Shown here piece by piece: positions 24,370 through 32,962 of a stretch of 64,000 nucleotides of DNA. Location: contig NZ_BJLY01000001.1 of NCBI RefSeq assembly GCF_006538885.1, forward strand, positions 620,001-684,000, written 5' to 3'. A model generated the notes under the pieces. It did no database searches and was not told the origin of the DNA. It worked only from the letters and a program-made list of their open reading frames with translations. How positions within the stretch are numbered: position 1 is the stretch's first letter; every line of letters starts with the position of its first letter. The position numbers and the translations under genes are program-made. This DNA is from Gluconobacter roseus NBRC 3990 (GTDB lineage Bacteria > Pseudomonadota > Alphaproteobacteria > Acetobacterales > Acetobacteraceae).

Positions 24370-27199
24370 CCGGAGAGCTTGTGAGGGAGGCGAGCAGGGT
24401 TTCACGCAGGCGGGCGAGGCGGACCGGATCGGTGATCTTCATGCCCAGAAGATCCCGCACGTAGAAGACGTCCACGGCACGCATGCCGTAGGTCGTGATA
24501 TGGGCTGAGGAAATCTGGAGTGACGCGCTGCTGAGGGCGGAGGTGACGTCGTGCAGCAGGCCGGGGCGGTCACGGCCGTTGACTTCGATGACGGTGTGAC
24601 GGTCCGAGGCCGTGTTGTCGATGACGACGCGGGGCGGGACGTGGATCGCGCGCATCCGGCGTGAGGTGCTGTGATGGCTGGCGTCCTCGATGCCCTTGCG
24701 GATGTCGAGGCGTCCCGAAAGGGCCTGTTCCACGAGGTGGTTCAGGCGGCCGAGCTGGTGCGTTTCCTCGAAGGAGCAGCCTTCACCGTCCTGCACCCAG
24801 AAGGTGTCGAGGGCCATGCCGTCGCTCAGCGTGTGGATGCGGGCATCGACGATGGAGGCGCCTGCCACGGCGAGGGCGCCTGCGATCTGGGAGAACAGGC
24901 CCGGATGGTCGGCGCAGAGAACGGTGAGTTCAGTGACGCCGCGTTCGGGGATGGGGTAGGCCTCGACCGTGACCGGGGAGCGGTAGCGGTCTGAGTCGTG
25001 GACCATGCGGGCGTGGCGCATCTGGGTGTCGGTGTCGAAGCCGAGCCAGTAGCTCGGATAGCCGAGGTCAAGAAAGCGGTCGATGCTGCTTTCGGGCAGG
25101 GTTCCGGCAAGGCCGTCTCGGGCGAGTTCGCGGGCATGATTGACGCGGCTGTCGCGTTCGGTGGCGGCCAGTCCGCCTTCCAGCACCTCGGCGACACGGG
25201 AGAAGAGCTCGCGCAGGAGGGTGGCTTTCCAGGCGTTCCAGACCTTCGGGCTGACGGCGCGCATGTCGGCGATGGTCAGGAGAAGGAGGAGGCGCAGGCG
25301 TTCGGGGGACTGGATGGTGTCGGCGAGGTCGAGGATCGTGCGGGGATCGTCGATGTCGCGGGTGAAGGCGGTCTGGGACAGCAGGAGATGGTGCAGGACC
25401 AGCCAGGAGACGGTGTCGGTTTCCTCGGGGTCGAGGCCGAGCTGCGGGCAGATCGTCAGCGCGAGGTCGGCGCCGATTTCGGAATGGTCGCCGCCGCGTC
25501 CCTTGCCGATATCGTGCAGCAGGACGGCGACGTAGAGCGCGCGGCGGGAGCGCAGATCGCTGGCCAGCGTGTAGGCCAGGGGGATCTCGTCCGCCATGCG
25601 GCCGGCTTCGATTTGGCCCATCATGCGCACGGCTTCGACGATATGCTCATCGACCGTATAGATATGATAGCTGTCGAACTGCATTTGTCCGACGACGCGG
25701 GACCAGTCCGGCAGAAGGCGGCCGAGGAGGCCGGTCTCGTTCAGGATCGGGAGCCAGAACGGGACGGCTTTGGTGTCGTCCGCACTCGGCTCGCAGAGCA
25801 GGTCCAAGAAGATTTTCGCGGTTTCGGGATCGTCGCGCAGGGTGACGGCGTGGCGTTCGTTGCGGATGATCTGCTGCATCGCAATGGGATGCAGGGGCAG
25901 ATCGTGGCGGCGGCCGCAGTCGAGCAGGCGGAACATCTCGCGGGGCTGGGCCGCGAAGGTCACGGGCTCGATGGGACAGATGCGGCCGGCGATGGTCTGG
26001 AATTCTTCGGGGCCGGGGACGATTTTGGGCGGCTCGCCGGTGGTCTGGTCCTGAAGATGCATCAGTACGACGGGTTGCAGCACGCTGGTCAGGCGCATGA
26101 CGTCGCGGGCGGTGAGGAAATAGTGCCGCATGAAGCGTTCGACGCCACGCTGCCGACCATGGGTTGCGTAGCCCATGCGTCCGCCGATGACGGGCTGGAC
26201 GTCGAAGGTCAGGCGTTCTTCGGCACGGCCGGTAATGTAGTGCAGGTGCAGGCGGACCGTCCACAGGAAGTCCCATGAGCGGCGGGCGCGGTGGGATTCG
26301 CGGTCTGTGAGCAGGCCGAAGGACGCGAAGGACGGTGTTTCCGGCGCTTCGCCTGGCGCGCCGTTGCGGTCGGGGGTCGAGACTGCGCAGCCGAGGGCGG
26401 CGCGTCCCATCCAGTTCAGGGTCTGGAGGTCGCGCAGGCCGCCGCGGCCTTCCTTGATGTTGGGCTCCACCATGTAGGGGTTGTCGCCGAAACGGCGGTG
26501 ACGCTGTTCGCGTTCGCCGATCTTCCCCATGACGAACTCGCAGAGCCGGTCGTTCTGCAGATCGGCGCCGAGGGCGCAGCGCAGGTCGCGGGCCAGACTG
26601 CGCTCGCCGTGCAGGAAGCGAAGGTCCAGCAGGGCGGTGCGGATGGTGAGGTCGCTGTCGGCGTCGCGGACGCATTCGGCGATGGAGCGTGTGGCGTGGC
26701 CGACGCGCAGGCCGAGATCCCACAGGGCGTAGAGAATGAACTCGATCCGGGTGGTCATGGCCGGGGTCGGATCGCCGGGGATCAGAAAGAGGATGTCGAT
26801 GTCGCTGAAGGGGGCGAGGAGGCCTGCACCGTAGCCGCCGGTGGCGCAGAGGCAGAGGGACTCGCCCGGCGCTTCATGTTTCTGCGCGGCGAGTTCGGCC
26901 AGTGCGCAGACCATGTCGTCAGCCTGATGGGCCAGGGCACGGGCGGCGTCGATTCCCGAGATCCTGCGCTTTTCGAACCGTTCGCGGACCGTGGCGTGCC
27001 CGCTGCCCAGATGGCGGCGCAGGATGGAGAGCACGTTCTCGCGGCTGGTCAGCCCCTGTGCCGCGGCGGTCTCGAGGGCAGCCTTGAGCGGTGAGGCCGG
27101 GTCGCGCGGGGGGGGGGCGGTTCGGTCAGACAGGGGCTTATCCGTATCGTCAGCGAAGGGAAGAGGAGAAGTTTCGCCCCAGAAAGAGTTTTCTTTCAA
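24350..27199 (-). CDS. glnD: PII uridylyltransferase / uridylyl-removing enzyme
   Basis: GlnD senses glutamine and adds UMP to, or removes it from, PII proteins, setting nitrogen assimilation. The 949 residues show the nucleotidyltransferase signature GGYGAGLLAPFSDIDILFLIP (about 121-141). The HD hydrolase motif is LLHDIGKGRGGDHSEIGAD (about 565-585). There are two C-terminal ACT domains (around LCADHPGLFSQIAGALAVAG and GRDRPGLLHDVTSALSSA). The start is TTG at 27199, which overlaps the ancestral mutS stop (TTGA), suggesting translational coupling to mutS. The early mutS stop upstream could reduce this coupling. Confidence 0.95.
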   Translation of the reverse strand: MKENSFWGETSPLPFADDTDKPLSDRTAPPPRDPASPLKAALETAAAQGLTSRENVLSILRRHLGSGHATVRERFEKRRISGIDAARALAHQADDMVCALAELAAQKHEAPGESLCLCATGGYGAGLLAPFSDIDILFLIPGDPTPAMTTRIEFILYALWDLGLRVGHATRSIAECVRDADSDLTIRTALLDLRFLHGERSLARDLRCALGADLQNDRLCEFVMGKIGEREQRHRRFGDNPYMVEPNIKEGRGGLRDLQTLNWMGRAALGCAVSTPDRNGAPGEAPETPSFASFGLLTDRESHRARRSWDFLWTVRLHLHYITGRAEERLTFDVQPVIGGRMGYATHGRQRGVERFMRHYFLTARDVMRLTSVLQPVVLMHLQDQTTGEPPKIVPGPEEFQTIAGRICPIEPVTFAAQPREMFRLLDCGRRHDLPLHPIAMQQIIRNERHAVTLRDDPETAKIFLDLLCEPSADDTKAVPFWLPILNETGLLGRLLPDWSRVVGQMQFDSYHIYTVDEHIVEAVRMMGQIEAGRMADEIPLAYTLASDLRSRRALYVAVLLHDIGKGRGGDHSEIGADLALTICPQLGLDPEETDTVSWLVLHHLLLSQTAFTRDIDDPRTILDLADTIQSPERLRLLLLLTIADMRAVSPKVWNAWKATLLRELFSRVAEVLEGGLAATERDSRVNHARELARDGLAGTLPESSIDRFLDLGYPSYWLGFDTDTQMRHARMVHDSDRYRSPVTVEAYPIPERGVTELTVLCADHPGLFSQIAGALAVAGASIVDARIHTLSDGMALDTFWVQDGEGCSFEETHQLGRLNHLVEQALSGRLDIRKGIEDASHHSTSRRMRAIHVPPRVVIDNTASDRHTVIEVNGRDRPGLLHDVTSALSSASLQISSAHITTYGMRAVDVFYVRDLLGMKITDPVRLARLRETLLASLTSSPVTTPAS

Positions 27200-27447
27200 G
27201 TGCCGTTTCCGGAGGCGAGGCGTTTCAGATTGTATAACGCATCCAATGCGTCGCGGGGAGAGAGATCATCGGGGTTCAGAGCCCGGATTGCGTCTTCCAG
27301 CGGAGATGGGGCGGGCGGCGTTTCAGGCGCGTGAGGCGGCGGTGGTTCCGGCTCTGCGGCCGCTTCGAAAAGGGGCAGCGAGGAGCGGGCTTCGGCCTGT
27401 TCGCGCTCGAACTGGGACAGGAGACGGCTGGCGCGATTGACGACGGA
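27196..27447 (-). pseudogene. mutS: Detached C-terminal coding remnant of mutS
   Basis: After the TAA at 27448-27450 the same reading frame remains open for 83 codons and closes with TGA at 27196-27198, overlapping the glnD TTG start. The translation starts SVVNRASRLLSQFERE, which continues the MutS helix-turn-helix. It ends with DALYNLKRLA, the conserved MutS C-terminal oligomerisation motif (compare the E. coli ending with a YRLKSL segment). This segment therefore belongs to mutS and is no longer joined to it unless the stop is read through or is a sequence error. Confidence 0.88.
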
Positions 27448-29847
27448 TTAGGGGATTCCCGCCAGTTTTGCGACATGCAGGCCCCAGCTCTTGCGGGCGG
27501 CACCGGGGCGGACCTCGTGCTGGAAGATGACCTCGCCGCGCCACTCTTTTACGGCCATCGTGTAGGGGGCGAGGCGGGGGAGGAATTCGGTCAGGGCGCC
27601 GAGTTCATGGAAATGTGTTGCAAAGATTGTCCGGGAGCCGAGCTGGGTGTGCAGGGCCTCGAGCGTTGCCCATGCGATGGACAATCCGTCGAGGGTTGCG
27701 GTGCCACGGCCGATCTCGTCCACGACGACGAGGGACTTTGGGCCGGCCTGATTGAGAATCGCAGCGGTCTCGGTCATTTCGACCATGAAGGTGGAGCGGC
27801 CGCGGGCGAGGTCGTCCGCACCGCCGACGCGGGAGAACAGGCGGTCCACGACGCCGATATGGGCGGATTTGGCCGGAACGGGCAGGCCGGCTTGGGCGAG
27901 GATCACCGCAAGGGCGGTCTGGCGCAGGAAGGTGGATTTGCCCGCCATGTTCGGGCCTGTGAGCAGCATGGCGCGGTGTTCGGGCGGCAGGGCGCAGTCA
28001 TTGGGGATGAAGCGGGCATCCGCACTTCCCGACTCGGCCAGTGCGGCTTCGACGACCGGGTGTCGGCAGGCGACGAGGCTGAACTCGGTGCCATCCGTGA
28101 CGGTGGGGCGACACCATGAGCCGCCTTCCGCGAGCAGGCCGCAGGAGCGCAGGACGTCGGCGAGGGCCAGGAACTCTGCGACTTCATCGAGGGCCGGGGT
28201 TTGCAGGATGCGGGCGCAGAGCTCGGCGAAGATGCGGCGTTCCAGCGCAGACGCCTTGTCGGCGGCTTCGAGGATGGCGCGGTCCAGACCGGCGAGTTCT
28301 TCCGTGGAGAAGCGGGCGAGACTGGCCGTGCCCTGACGGAAGGACAGTTCGGGGTTGTCGCGCAGTTTTGTGCCGGCGGCGGATGGGACTTCGATGACGT
28401 AGCCGAGCTGGGCGTGGTGTTTGATCTTGAGGTTTGAGACGCCGAATTTTTCGGACAGCTCGCCCTGCATGGCGGCGATGATGCGGCGGCTTTCGTCGCG
28501 CAGGCCGCGATAGCGGTCCAGTTCCGTATTGTAGCCGGGGGCGATGAAGCCGCCATCCTCGATCCGGGCGGGCAGGGTTTCGGCGACGGCGGCCTGAAGC
28601 TGCTCCAGCAGGGCATCGGCGCGACCATACAGGCCTGCGGTGAGGGTGCGGATCAGCGTGGGTGTGGTCTGGTCGCAGGCGGGCTGGAACAGGGCGGTAA
28701 TGTCGTTGGCGGCGATCAGCGTGTCGCGGATGGCGGCGAGATCGCGGGGCTGTCCGCGTCCGGCGGAGATGCGGCCCAGCGCGCGGGCGGGGTCTGGCGT
28801 GCGGCGCAAGATGTCGCCGAGGGCGCTGGACAGGCCGGGGATGGATTGCAGCCAGAGCCAGCCGTTCTGGCGGTCCGTGATCGCGGTGGCGTCGGTCAGG
28901 GGGGAGGCGAGCCACTGGGCGAGGAGGCGGGAGCCTGCGGCTGTGGCGGTGCGGGTGACGGCGCCGAGGAGGCTGTGTTTCGTCTCGCCATCGCGGGTGC
29001 GAAGGATGTCGAGGCTGGCGCGGGTGGCAGGGTCGATGCCGAGAACGCCGTCCGTGCCCTGCGGAATGGGGCGGGAGAGACGCGGGAGTGCTCCGGCCTG
29101 ACTGCGCTGGACGTAGTTGAGGGCCATGGCGCAGGCGATGGCCTGTTCGGGCGGGAAGTCCCCGAGAGCGTCGATCTGGGCGACGCCATAGGCGCGGGCG
29201 ACCAGGGTGCGGGCGCTGTCGAGCGTGGGCGGGACGGCGACGGGAGCCAGACGGGAGGCGTAGTCTGGGGGGATCAGGTCGGGTTCGGAGAGGATCTCGG
29301 CGGCGTCGAGCCGGGCCATGAGTTCGGGAAGAGCGTTTTCAGGGATCGAGGCGGTTTCGAAGGCGCCGGTCGAGATGTCGATCCAGGCCGCGCCGATCGT
29401 TTTGGCGCGCTTTTCCGGGCTGCGGGCGATGGCGAGGAGCAGGTTGGCGCGTCCGGCTTCGAGCAGTTCGTCTTCGGTCAGGGTGCCGGGGGTGACGACG
29501 CGGACGATGGCGCGGGCGAGCGGGCCTTTCTGTGGCTTCTCGCCTTTTTTCGGCGGGGCCTGCGTCTGTTCGGCGACGGCGACGCGGAAGCCGCGGCGGA
29601 TCAGGCGGGACAGATAGGCCGGGGCCGCCGCGACGGGGACGCCGCACATGGGGATCGGCTCGCCCTGATGGGTGCCCCGGGCGGTGAGCGCGATGTCGAG
29701 CGCCATGGCGGCGGCCTGCGCATCGGAGAAGAACAGCTCGTAGAAATCGCCCATGCGGAAGAACAGGAGGGCGTCGGGTTCCTGGTGTTTGAGGTCGAAC
29801 CACTGGGCCATCGCGGGGCTGGCGTTTTCGGCGGTAGGCAGGGGCAT
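27448..29847 (-). CDS. mutS: DNA mismatch repair protein MutS, C-terminally truncated by an in-frame stop
   Basis: MutS recognises mismatches and recruits MutL. The 799 residues contain the mismatch-binding domain (MAQWFDLKHQEPDALLFFRMGDFYELF; Phe-Tyr-Glu style motif at GDFYELF), core and clamp domains, and the ABC-type ATPase with Walker A GPNMAGKSTFLRQ and EIGRGTATLDG. Translation stops at TAA right after SWGLHVAKLAGIP, in the middle of the C-terminal helix-turn-helix that completes the dimer interface. A single-base change (for example CAA or GAA to TAA) explains it, since the frame downstream is conserved. Loss of this element is expected to impair dimerisation and repair, giving a mutator phenotype. 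A sequencing error cannot be excluded. Confidence 0.93.
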   Translation of the reverse strand: MPLPTAENASPAMAQWFDLKHQEPDALLFFRMGDFYELFFSDAQAAAMALDIALTARGTHQGEPIPMCGVPVAAAPAYLSRLIRRGFRVAVAEQTQAPPKKGEKPQKGPLARAIVRVVTPGTLTEDELLEAGRANLLLAIARSPEKRAKTIGAAWIDISTGAFETASIPENALPELMARLDAAEILSEPDLIPPDYASRLAPVAVPPTLDSARTLVARAYGVAQIDALGDFPPEQAIACAMALNYVQRSQAGALPRLSRPIPQGTDGVLGIDPATRASLDILRTRDGETKHSLLGAVTRTATAAGSRLLAQWLASPLTDATAITDRQNGWLWLQSIPGLSSALGDILRRTPDPARALGRISAGRGQPRDLAAIRDTLIAANDITALFQPACDQTTPTLIRTLTAGLYGRADALLEQLQAAVAETLPARIEDGGFIAPGYNTELDRYRGLRDESRRIIAAMQGELSEKFGVSNLKIKHHAQLGYVIEVPSAAGTKLRDNPELSFRQGTASLARFSTEELAGLDRAILEAADKASALERRIFAELCARILQTPALDEVAEFLALADVLRSCGLLAEGGSWCRPTVTDGTEFSLVACRHPVVEAALAESGSADARFIPNDCALPPEHRAMLLTGPNMAGKSTFLRQTALAVILAQAGLPVPAKSAHIGVVDRLFSRVGGADDLARGRSTFMVEMTETAAILNQAGPKSLVVVDEIGRGTATLDGLSIAWATLEALHTQLGSRTIFATHFHELGALTEFLPRLAPYTMAVKEWRGEVIFQHEVRPGAARKSWGLHVAKLAGIP

Positions 29848-29913
29848 GAAGGTGCCGATGGGTCCGGTCTCCGGGCTGTCACTTCGGGAAGGGGATGGGA
29901 AAATAACGTCTCT

Positions 29914-29935
29914 CCGCCGGTGTGTGAACCGGCGG
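29914..29935 (-). terminator. Hairpin between murJ and mutS
   Basis: Perfect arms CCGCCGGT and ACCGGCGG surround a GTGTGA loop just past the murJ stop. On the minus strand a short T-rich stretch (TTATTTT) follows about 12 nt later rather than directly, so this is a weak or partial terminator. Confidence 0.5.
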
Positions 29936-29942
29936 GATAGGG

Positions 29943-31499
29943 TCAGCGGGCGCGTCGGCGGTTCAGGCGTGACTGGAAAGCCACGGCTGCGTCACGCAGG
30001 CGCACGACCTTGAGGGCGTCGAGCATGATGGCGTAGGCGAGGATGCCGAAGACGATCAGCGCGGTGAGCATGCCCAGACGCCAGACGCCGTGCCAGTAGG
30101 GCAGGCCGGGAGCAACGAGCTTTTCGGCGGCCGCGACCCACAGGGCCATCATGATGGCGGCGCCTGTGATGCGCAGGGCGCGCCCTTTCAGGAGTGGGTC
30201 TGCGATGAAGAGGCCGCGGCGGTGAAGGATAACGGCGAGCAGCGTGCAGTTGACGAAGGCGGCGATTGTGCTGGCCAGCGGCGGCCCGATATGGCCCAGC
30301 GGGCGGTAAAGCAGAAGGTTGAGGACGAGGTTCAGCGCCAGCGTGAAGAAGCCGATGCGGACGGGTGTGACGGTGTCGCCTTCGGCGAAAAAGACCGGGG
30401 AGAGAACCTTGATGAGGACGAAGGCGGGCAGGCCGAGCGCGTAGGCCTGGAGGCACTGTCCGGAAAGGATGGCGTCGCTGACGGTGAAATGGCCGTAGCC
30501 GAACAGGGCGGCCATGATGGGGGAGGCTAGGACGATCATGCCAATCATGGCGGGCAGCGTCAGGAGCAGCGTGTAGTCGATGGCGCGGTTGAGGCTCGAA
30601 TGGACGGCGGCGCGGTCTTTATTGGCGATATGGCGCGTGAGAAGCGGCAGGAGAGCCGTGCCGGCTGCTGAGCCCAGTACGCCGAGGGGGAGCTGGTTGA
30701 TGCGGTCGGCGAAATACAGGATCGAAGGCGTGCCGACGGGCAGGTGCGTGGCGATGATGGTGTCGACGGTGAGGTTGATCTGGGTGACGCCGGAGCCGAC
30801 GAGGCCGGGGCCCATGCGGCGCAGGAGAGCGCGCATGTCGGGCGACAGGCTGGGCCATGTCAGGTGTGGTGCCATTCCGGCGCGTCGGGCGGCCCAGTAC
30901 AGGGCCCCGAGCTGGACGACGCCGGAGAGCGTCACACCCCACGCGCTGACGACGGCGGTGTTGTGCCAGACCAGTGCGCCGAGAAGGATGGCGGCGATGC
31001 CGATGATGTTGAAGGTGACGTAGGCGGCGGCTGCTGCGGTGAACTTGCCGAGGCCGTTCAGCACGCCCGAAACGAGAGCCGCGCCGCAGATCAGCAGCAT
31101 GTAGGGGAACGTGATTCGCGACAGATGCACCGCGGTTTCAAAGCGGGTGCCGGTGAGGCCTGAGCCGATGCATTCCACGACCAGCGGCATGAAGATTTCG
31201 GCCAGAATCGTCAGCAGGGCGAGCCAGAGCATCAGTCCGGACAGGGCTTGCCCTGCAAAGCGCAGGGCGGACTGGTGGCCCTTTGTTTCGTAGCGCTCGG
31301 TGAACATCGGCACGAAGGCGGCGTTGAACGCGCCTTCGCCGAAGAGGCGTCGGAACATGTTGGGCAGCCGCAGCGCGATCAGGTAGGCGTCCTGAACGGG
31401 GCCGGCACCAAGGAACGCAGCGAGAAGCTGGTCACGAACGAGGCCGAGGACACGCGAAAGCATGGTCCAGCTGCCGACTGTCAGGAAATTGCGAAGCAT
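29943..31499 (-). CDS. murJ: Lipid II flippase MurJ (MviN family)
   Basis: MurJ flips lipid II across the inner membrane for peptidoglycan synthesis. The 518 residues form about 14 membrane helices with the family signature RVLGLVRDQLLAAFLGAG near the N-terminus and FRRLFGEGAFNAAFVPMF at about 50-68, both containing the conserved Arg residues. HLPVGTPSILYFADRINQLPLG is also characteristic. The ATG start at 31499 gives a normal family length. It is essential in most bacteria. Confidence 0.96.
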   Translation of the reverse strand: MLRNFLTVGSWTMLSRVLGLVRDQLLAAFLGAGPVQDAYLIALRLPNMFRRLFGEGAFNAAFVPMFTERYETKGHQSALRFAGQALSGLMLWLALLTILAEIFMPLVVECIGSGLTGTRFETAVHLSRITFPYMLLICGAALVSGVLNGLGKFTAAAAAYVTFNIIGIAAILLGALVWHNTAVVSAWGVTLSGVVQLGALYWAARRAGMAPHLTWPSLSPDMRALLRRMGPGLVGSGVTQINLTVDTIIATHLPVGTPSILYFADRINQLPLGVLGSAAGTALLPLLTRHIANKDRAAVHSSLNRAIDYTLLLTLPAMIGMIVLASPIMAALFGYGHFTVSDAILSGQCLQAYALGLPAFVLIKVLSPVFFAEGDTVTPVRIGFFTLALNLVLNLLLYRPLGHIGPPLASTIAAFVNCTLLAVILHRRGLFIADPLLKGRALRITGAAIMMALWVAAAEKLVAPGLPYWHGVWRLGMLTALIVFGILAYAIMLDALKVVRLRDAAVAFQSRLNRRRAR

Positions 31500-31575
31500 T
31501 TCCTGATCCTAGCCGATCATTCAGCGCCGCAACATATGCTCCCGGGCAGGAAAAATGCAGTGTGGCGGATCGGTG

Positions 31576-31821
31576 TCAGCGCAGAACCGTTTCGCGGTTG
31601 TGCAGGGGCGTCTCGGCTCTGGCAGGCTGCTGGATCGTGGGGCGGATTGCGGCGACACCGATGCAGAGGAGTGTCACTTCCGGCATCAGCATGGCGCTGG
31701 CCCAGAAAATGCCGGACAGGCCAAGGAAGGTCGTGACGTGATGGGCCACGGCCGGAGTCAGGGCGCCGAGGGCAGCCACGACCAGAAGGGGCAGGATGGG
31801 GCGGAGCAATGAGTCCTTCAT
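31576..31821 (-). CDS. Small two-helix membrane protein, unknown function
   Basis: The 81-residue protein has two hydrophobic segments (about 7-27 and 31-58) and a short polar tail. The ATG is preceded by AGGAG at an ideal distance (about 7 nt), which strongly supports translation. No family was recognised. It lies 76 nt upstream of murJ in the same direction and is divergent from the DUF4112 gene. Confidence 0.65.
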   Translation of the reverse strand: MKDSLLRPILPLLVVAALGALTPAVAHHVTTFLGLSGIFWASAMLMPEVTLLCIGVAAIRPTIQQPARAETPLHNRETVLR

Positions 31822-31927
31822 AAATGTCTCCTGTCACATTTCTGACTTGAACTCTGGCGGGTTTCGATACGGATGTTCAAGGAAAAAAGACGAACTTCCG
31901 GTTCGCTGTTGCGTGATAGCCGGTGCC

Positions 31928-32317
31928 ATGACTGATTTTTCCACGATTTCTCCGCCCGCCAGTGTTGCCGAACTCCGCCGGAGGCTGGAGCGGATCCGCC
32001 GTCTGGCCTGGCTGCTGAACTCGGCCACGCGGATTCCCGGCCTGCGGCTGCGGGCGGGGCTGGATACGCTGCTGGGGCTTCTACCAGGCGGCGGTGCGCT
32101 GATCGGGACGGCGCTGTCGCTTTATATCGTCTGGGAAGGGCGCCGGATGGGCGTGGACCGCCAGACCGTGCAGCGGATGCTGGGGAATGTCGCGATCGAG
32201 GCCGTGGTGGGCCTCGTACCGCTGGCGGGGGATCTGTTTGATACGGTGTTCAAGGCCGATCTGCGGAATATTGCGCTGATCGAGGCCGCGCTGGCTGGAC
32301 GGCTTGGCGTTCAGTGA
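31928..32317 (+). CDS. DUF4112-family membrane protein
   Basis: The 129 residues match the DUF4112 pattern: a basic N-terminal helix (RLERIRRLAWLLNSATRIP), then LRLRAGLDTLLGLLPGGGALIGTALSLYIVW, and a second hydrophobic block IEAVVGLVPLAGDLFDTVFKADLRN. The function of the family is unknown. The ATG at 31928 gives the usual length. Its 3' end overlaps the convergent glutathione peroxidase gene by 7 bp. Confidence 0.85.
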   Translation: MTDFSTISPPASVAELRRRLERIRRLAWLLNSATRIPGLRLRAGLDTLLGLLPGGGALIGTALSLYIVWEGRRMGVDRQTVQRMLGNVAIEAVVGLVPLAGDLFDTVFKADLRNIALIEAALAGRLGVQ

Positions 32318-32805
32318 TCCAGCAGGACTTTGCGGACGGCTTCCTCGACGCGGTTTGAGGCGGGTTTGGCCAGTGGTGTGAACCAGTTGACGAGTTTGCC
32401 GTCGCGGTCGGTCAGGTATTTGTAGAAATTCCAGCGCGGGCGGGCGAGGAAGCCGCCCTGCTTGTCCAGCCACTGGAACAGCGGTGTGGTCTCCGGGCCG
32501 CGCACGTGCTGGCGCGCGGTCATGGGGAAGCTCACGCCGTAATTGCGGTAGCAGAAATTCTTGATGTCTTCGGACGAGCCGGGTTCCTGCTGGCCGAAAT
32601 CGTTTGACGGTACGCCGACGATCATCAGGCCTTCGGGATAGTCGCGGCCATAGCGGGACCAGAGGTGTTGCAGGTCCTCATACTGGGGTGTGAAGCCGCA
32701 TTTCGACGCCGTGTTGACGATCAGCAGCGGTCGTCCGCGATACGCCGAAAGGTCGATCGTGTCGCCGGACAGGCCGGGAAGGCTGAAATCATAGGCACAG
32801 GTCAT
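32311..32805 (-). CDS. Glutathione peroxidase
   Basis: This thiol peroxidase reduces hydroperoxides with glutathione or thioredoxin. The 164 residues show the family motifs: peroxidatic Cys C36 in NTASKCGFTPQY, Gln in FGQQEPG (about 73), and Trp-Asn in RWNFYKYL (125-126). The bacterial Cys form, not selenocysteine. The ATG at 32805 has GGGAG about 8 nt upstream; the longer frame to 33039 is not credible. Cytoplasmic. It may use glutathione from gshB. Confidence 0.94.
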   Translation of the reverse strand: MTCAYDFSLPGLSGDTIDLSAYRGRPLLIVNTASKCGFTPQYEDLQHLWSRYGRDYPEGLMIVGVPSNDFGQQEPGSSEDIKNFCYRNYGVSFPMTARQHVRGPETTPLFQWLDKQGGFLARPRWNFYKYLTDRDGKLVNWFTPLAKPASNRVEEAVRKVLLDH

Positions 32806-32962
32806 GGGGGTTCTCCCTATCAGTCTGCGGCATCCTAGCGGTTTGAGGCCGTGCAGGCGAGAGAGGAGGGGTGGACAGAACGTGACATGCCAGACAGGTT
32901 CAGATCGTTTCGGCTCCAGTTCCGGGTGTGATGTTCTGTTTTTGGGTGAGGAGTTTGCCTGC

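Noticed and set aside
27448..27450. The mutS TAA considered as the normal end of MutS
   Set aside because: The frame downstream is strongly MutS-like, including the C-terminal oligomerisation motif, and ends at the glnD junction, so 799 residues is a truncation.
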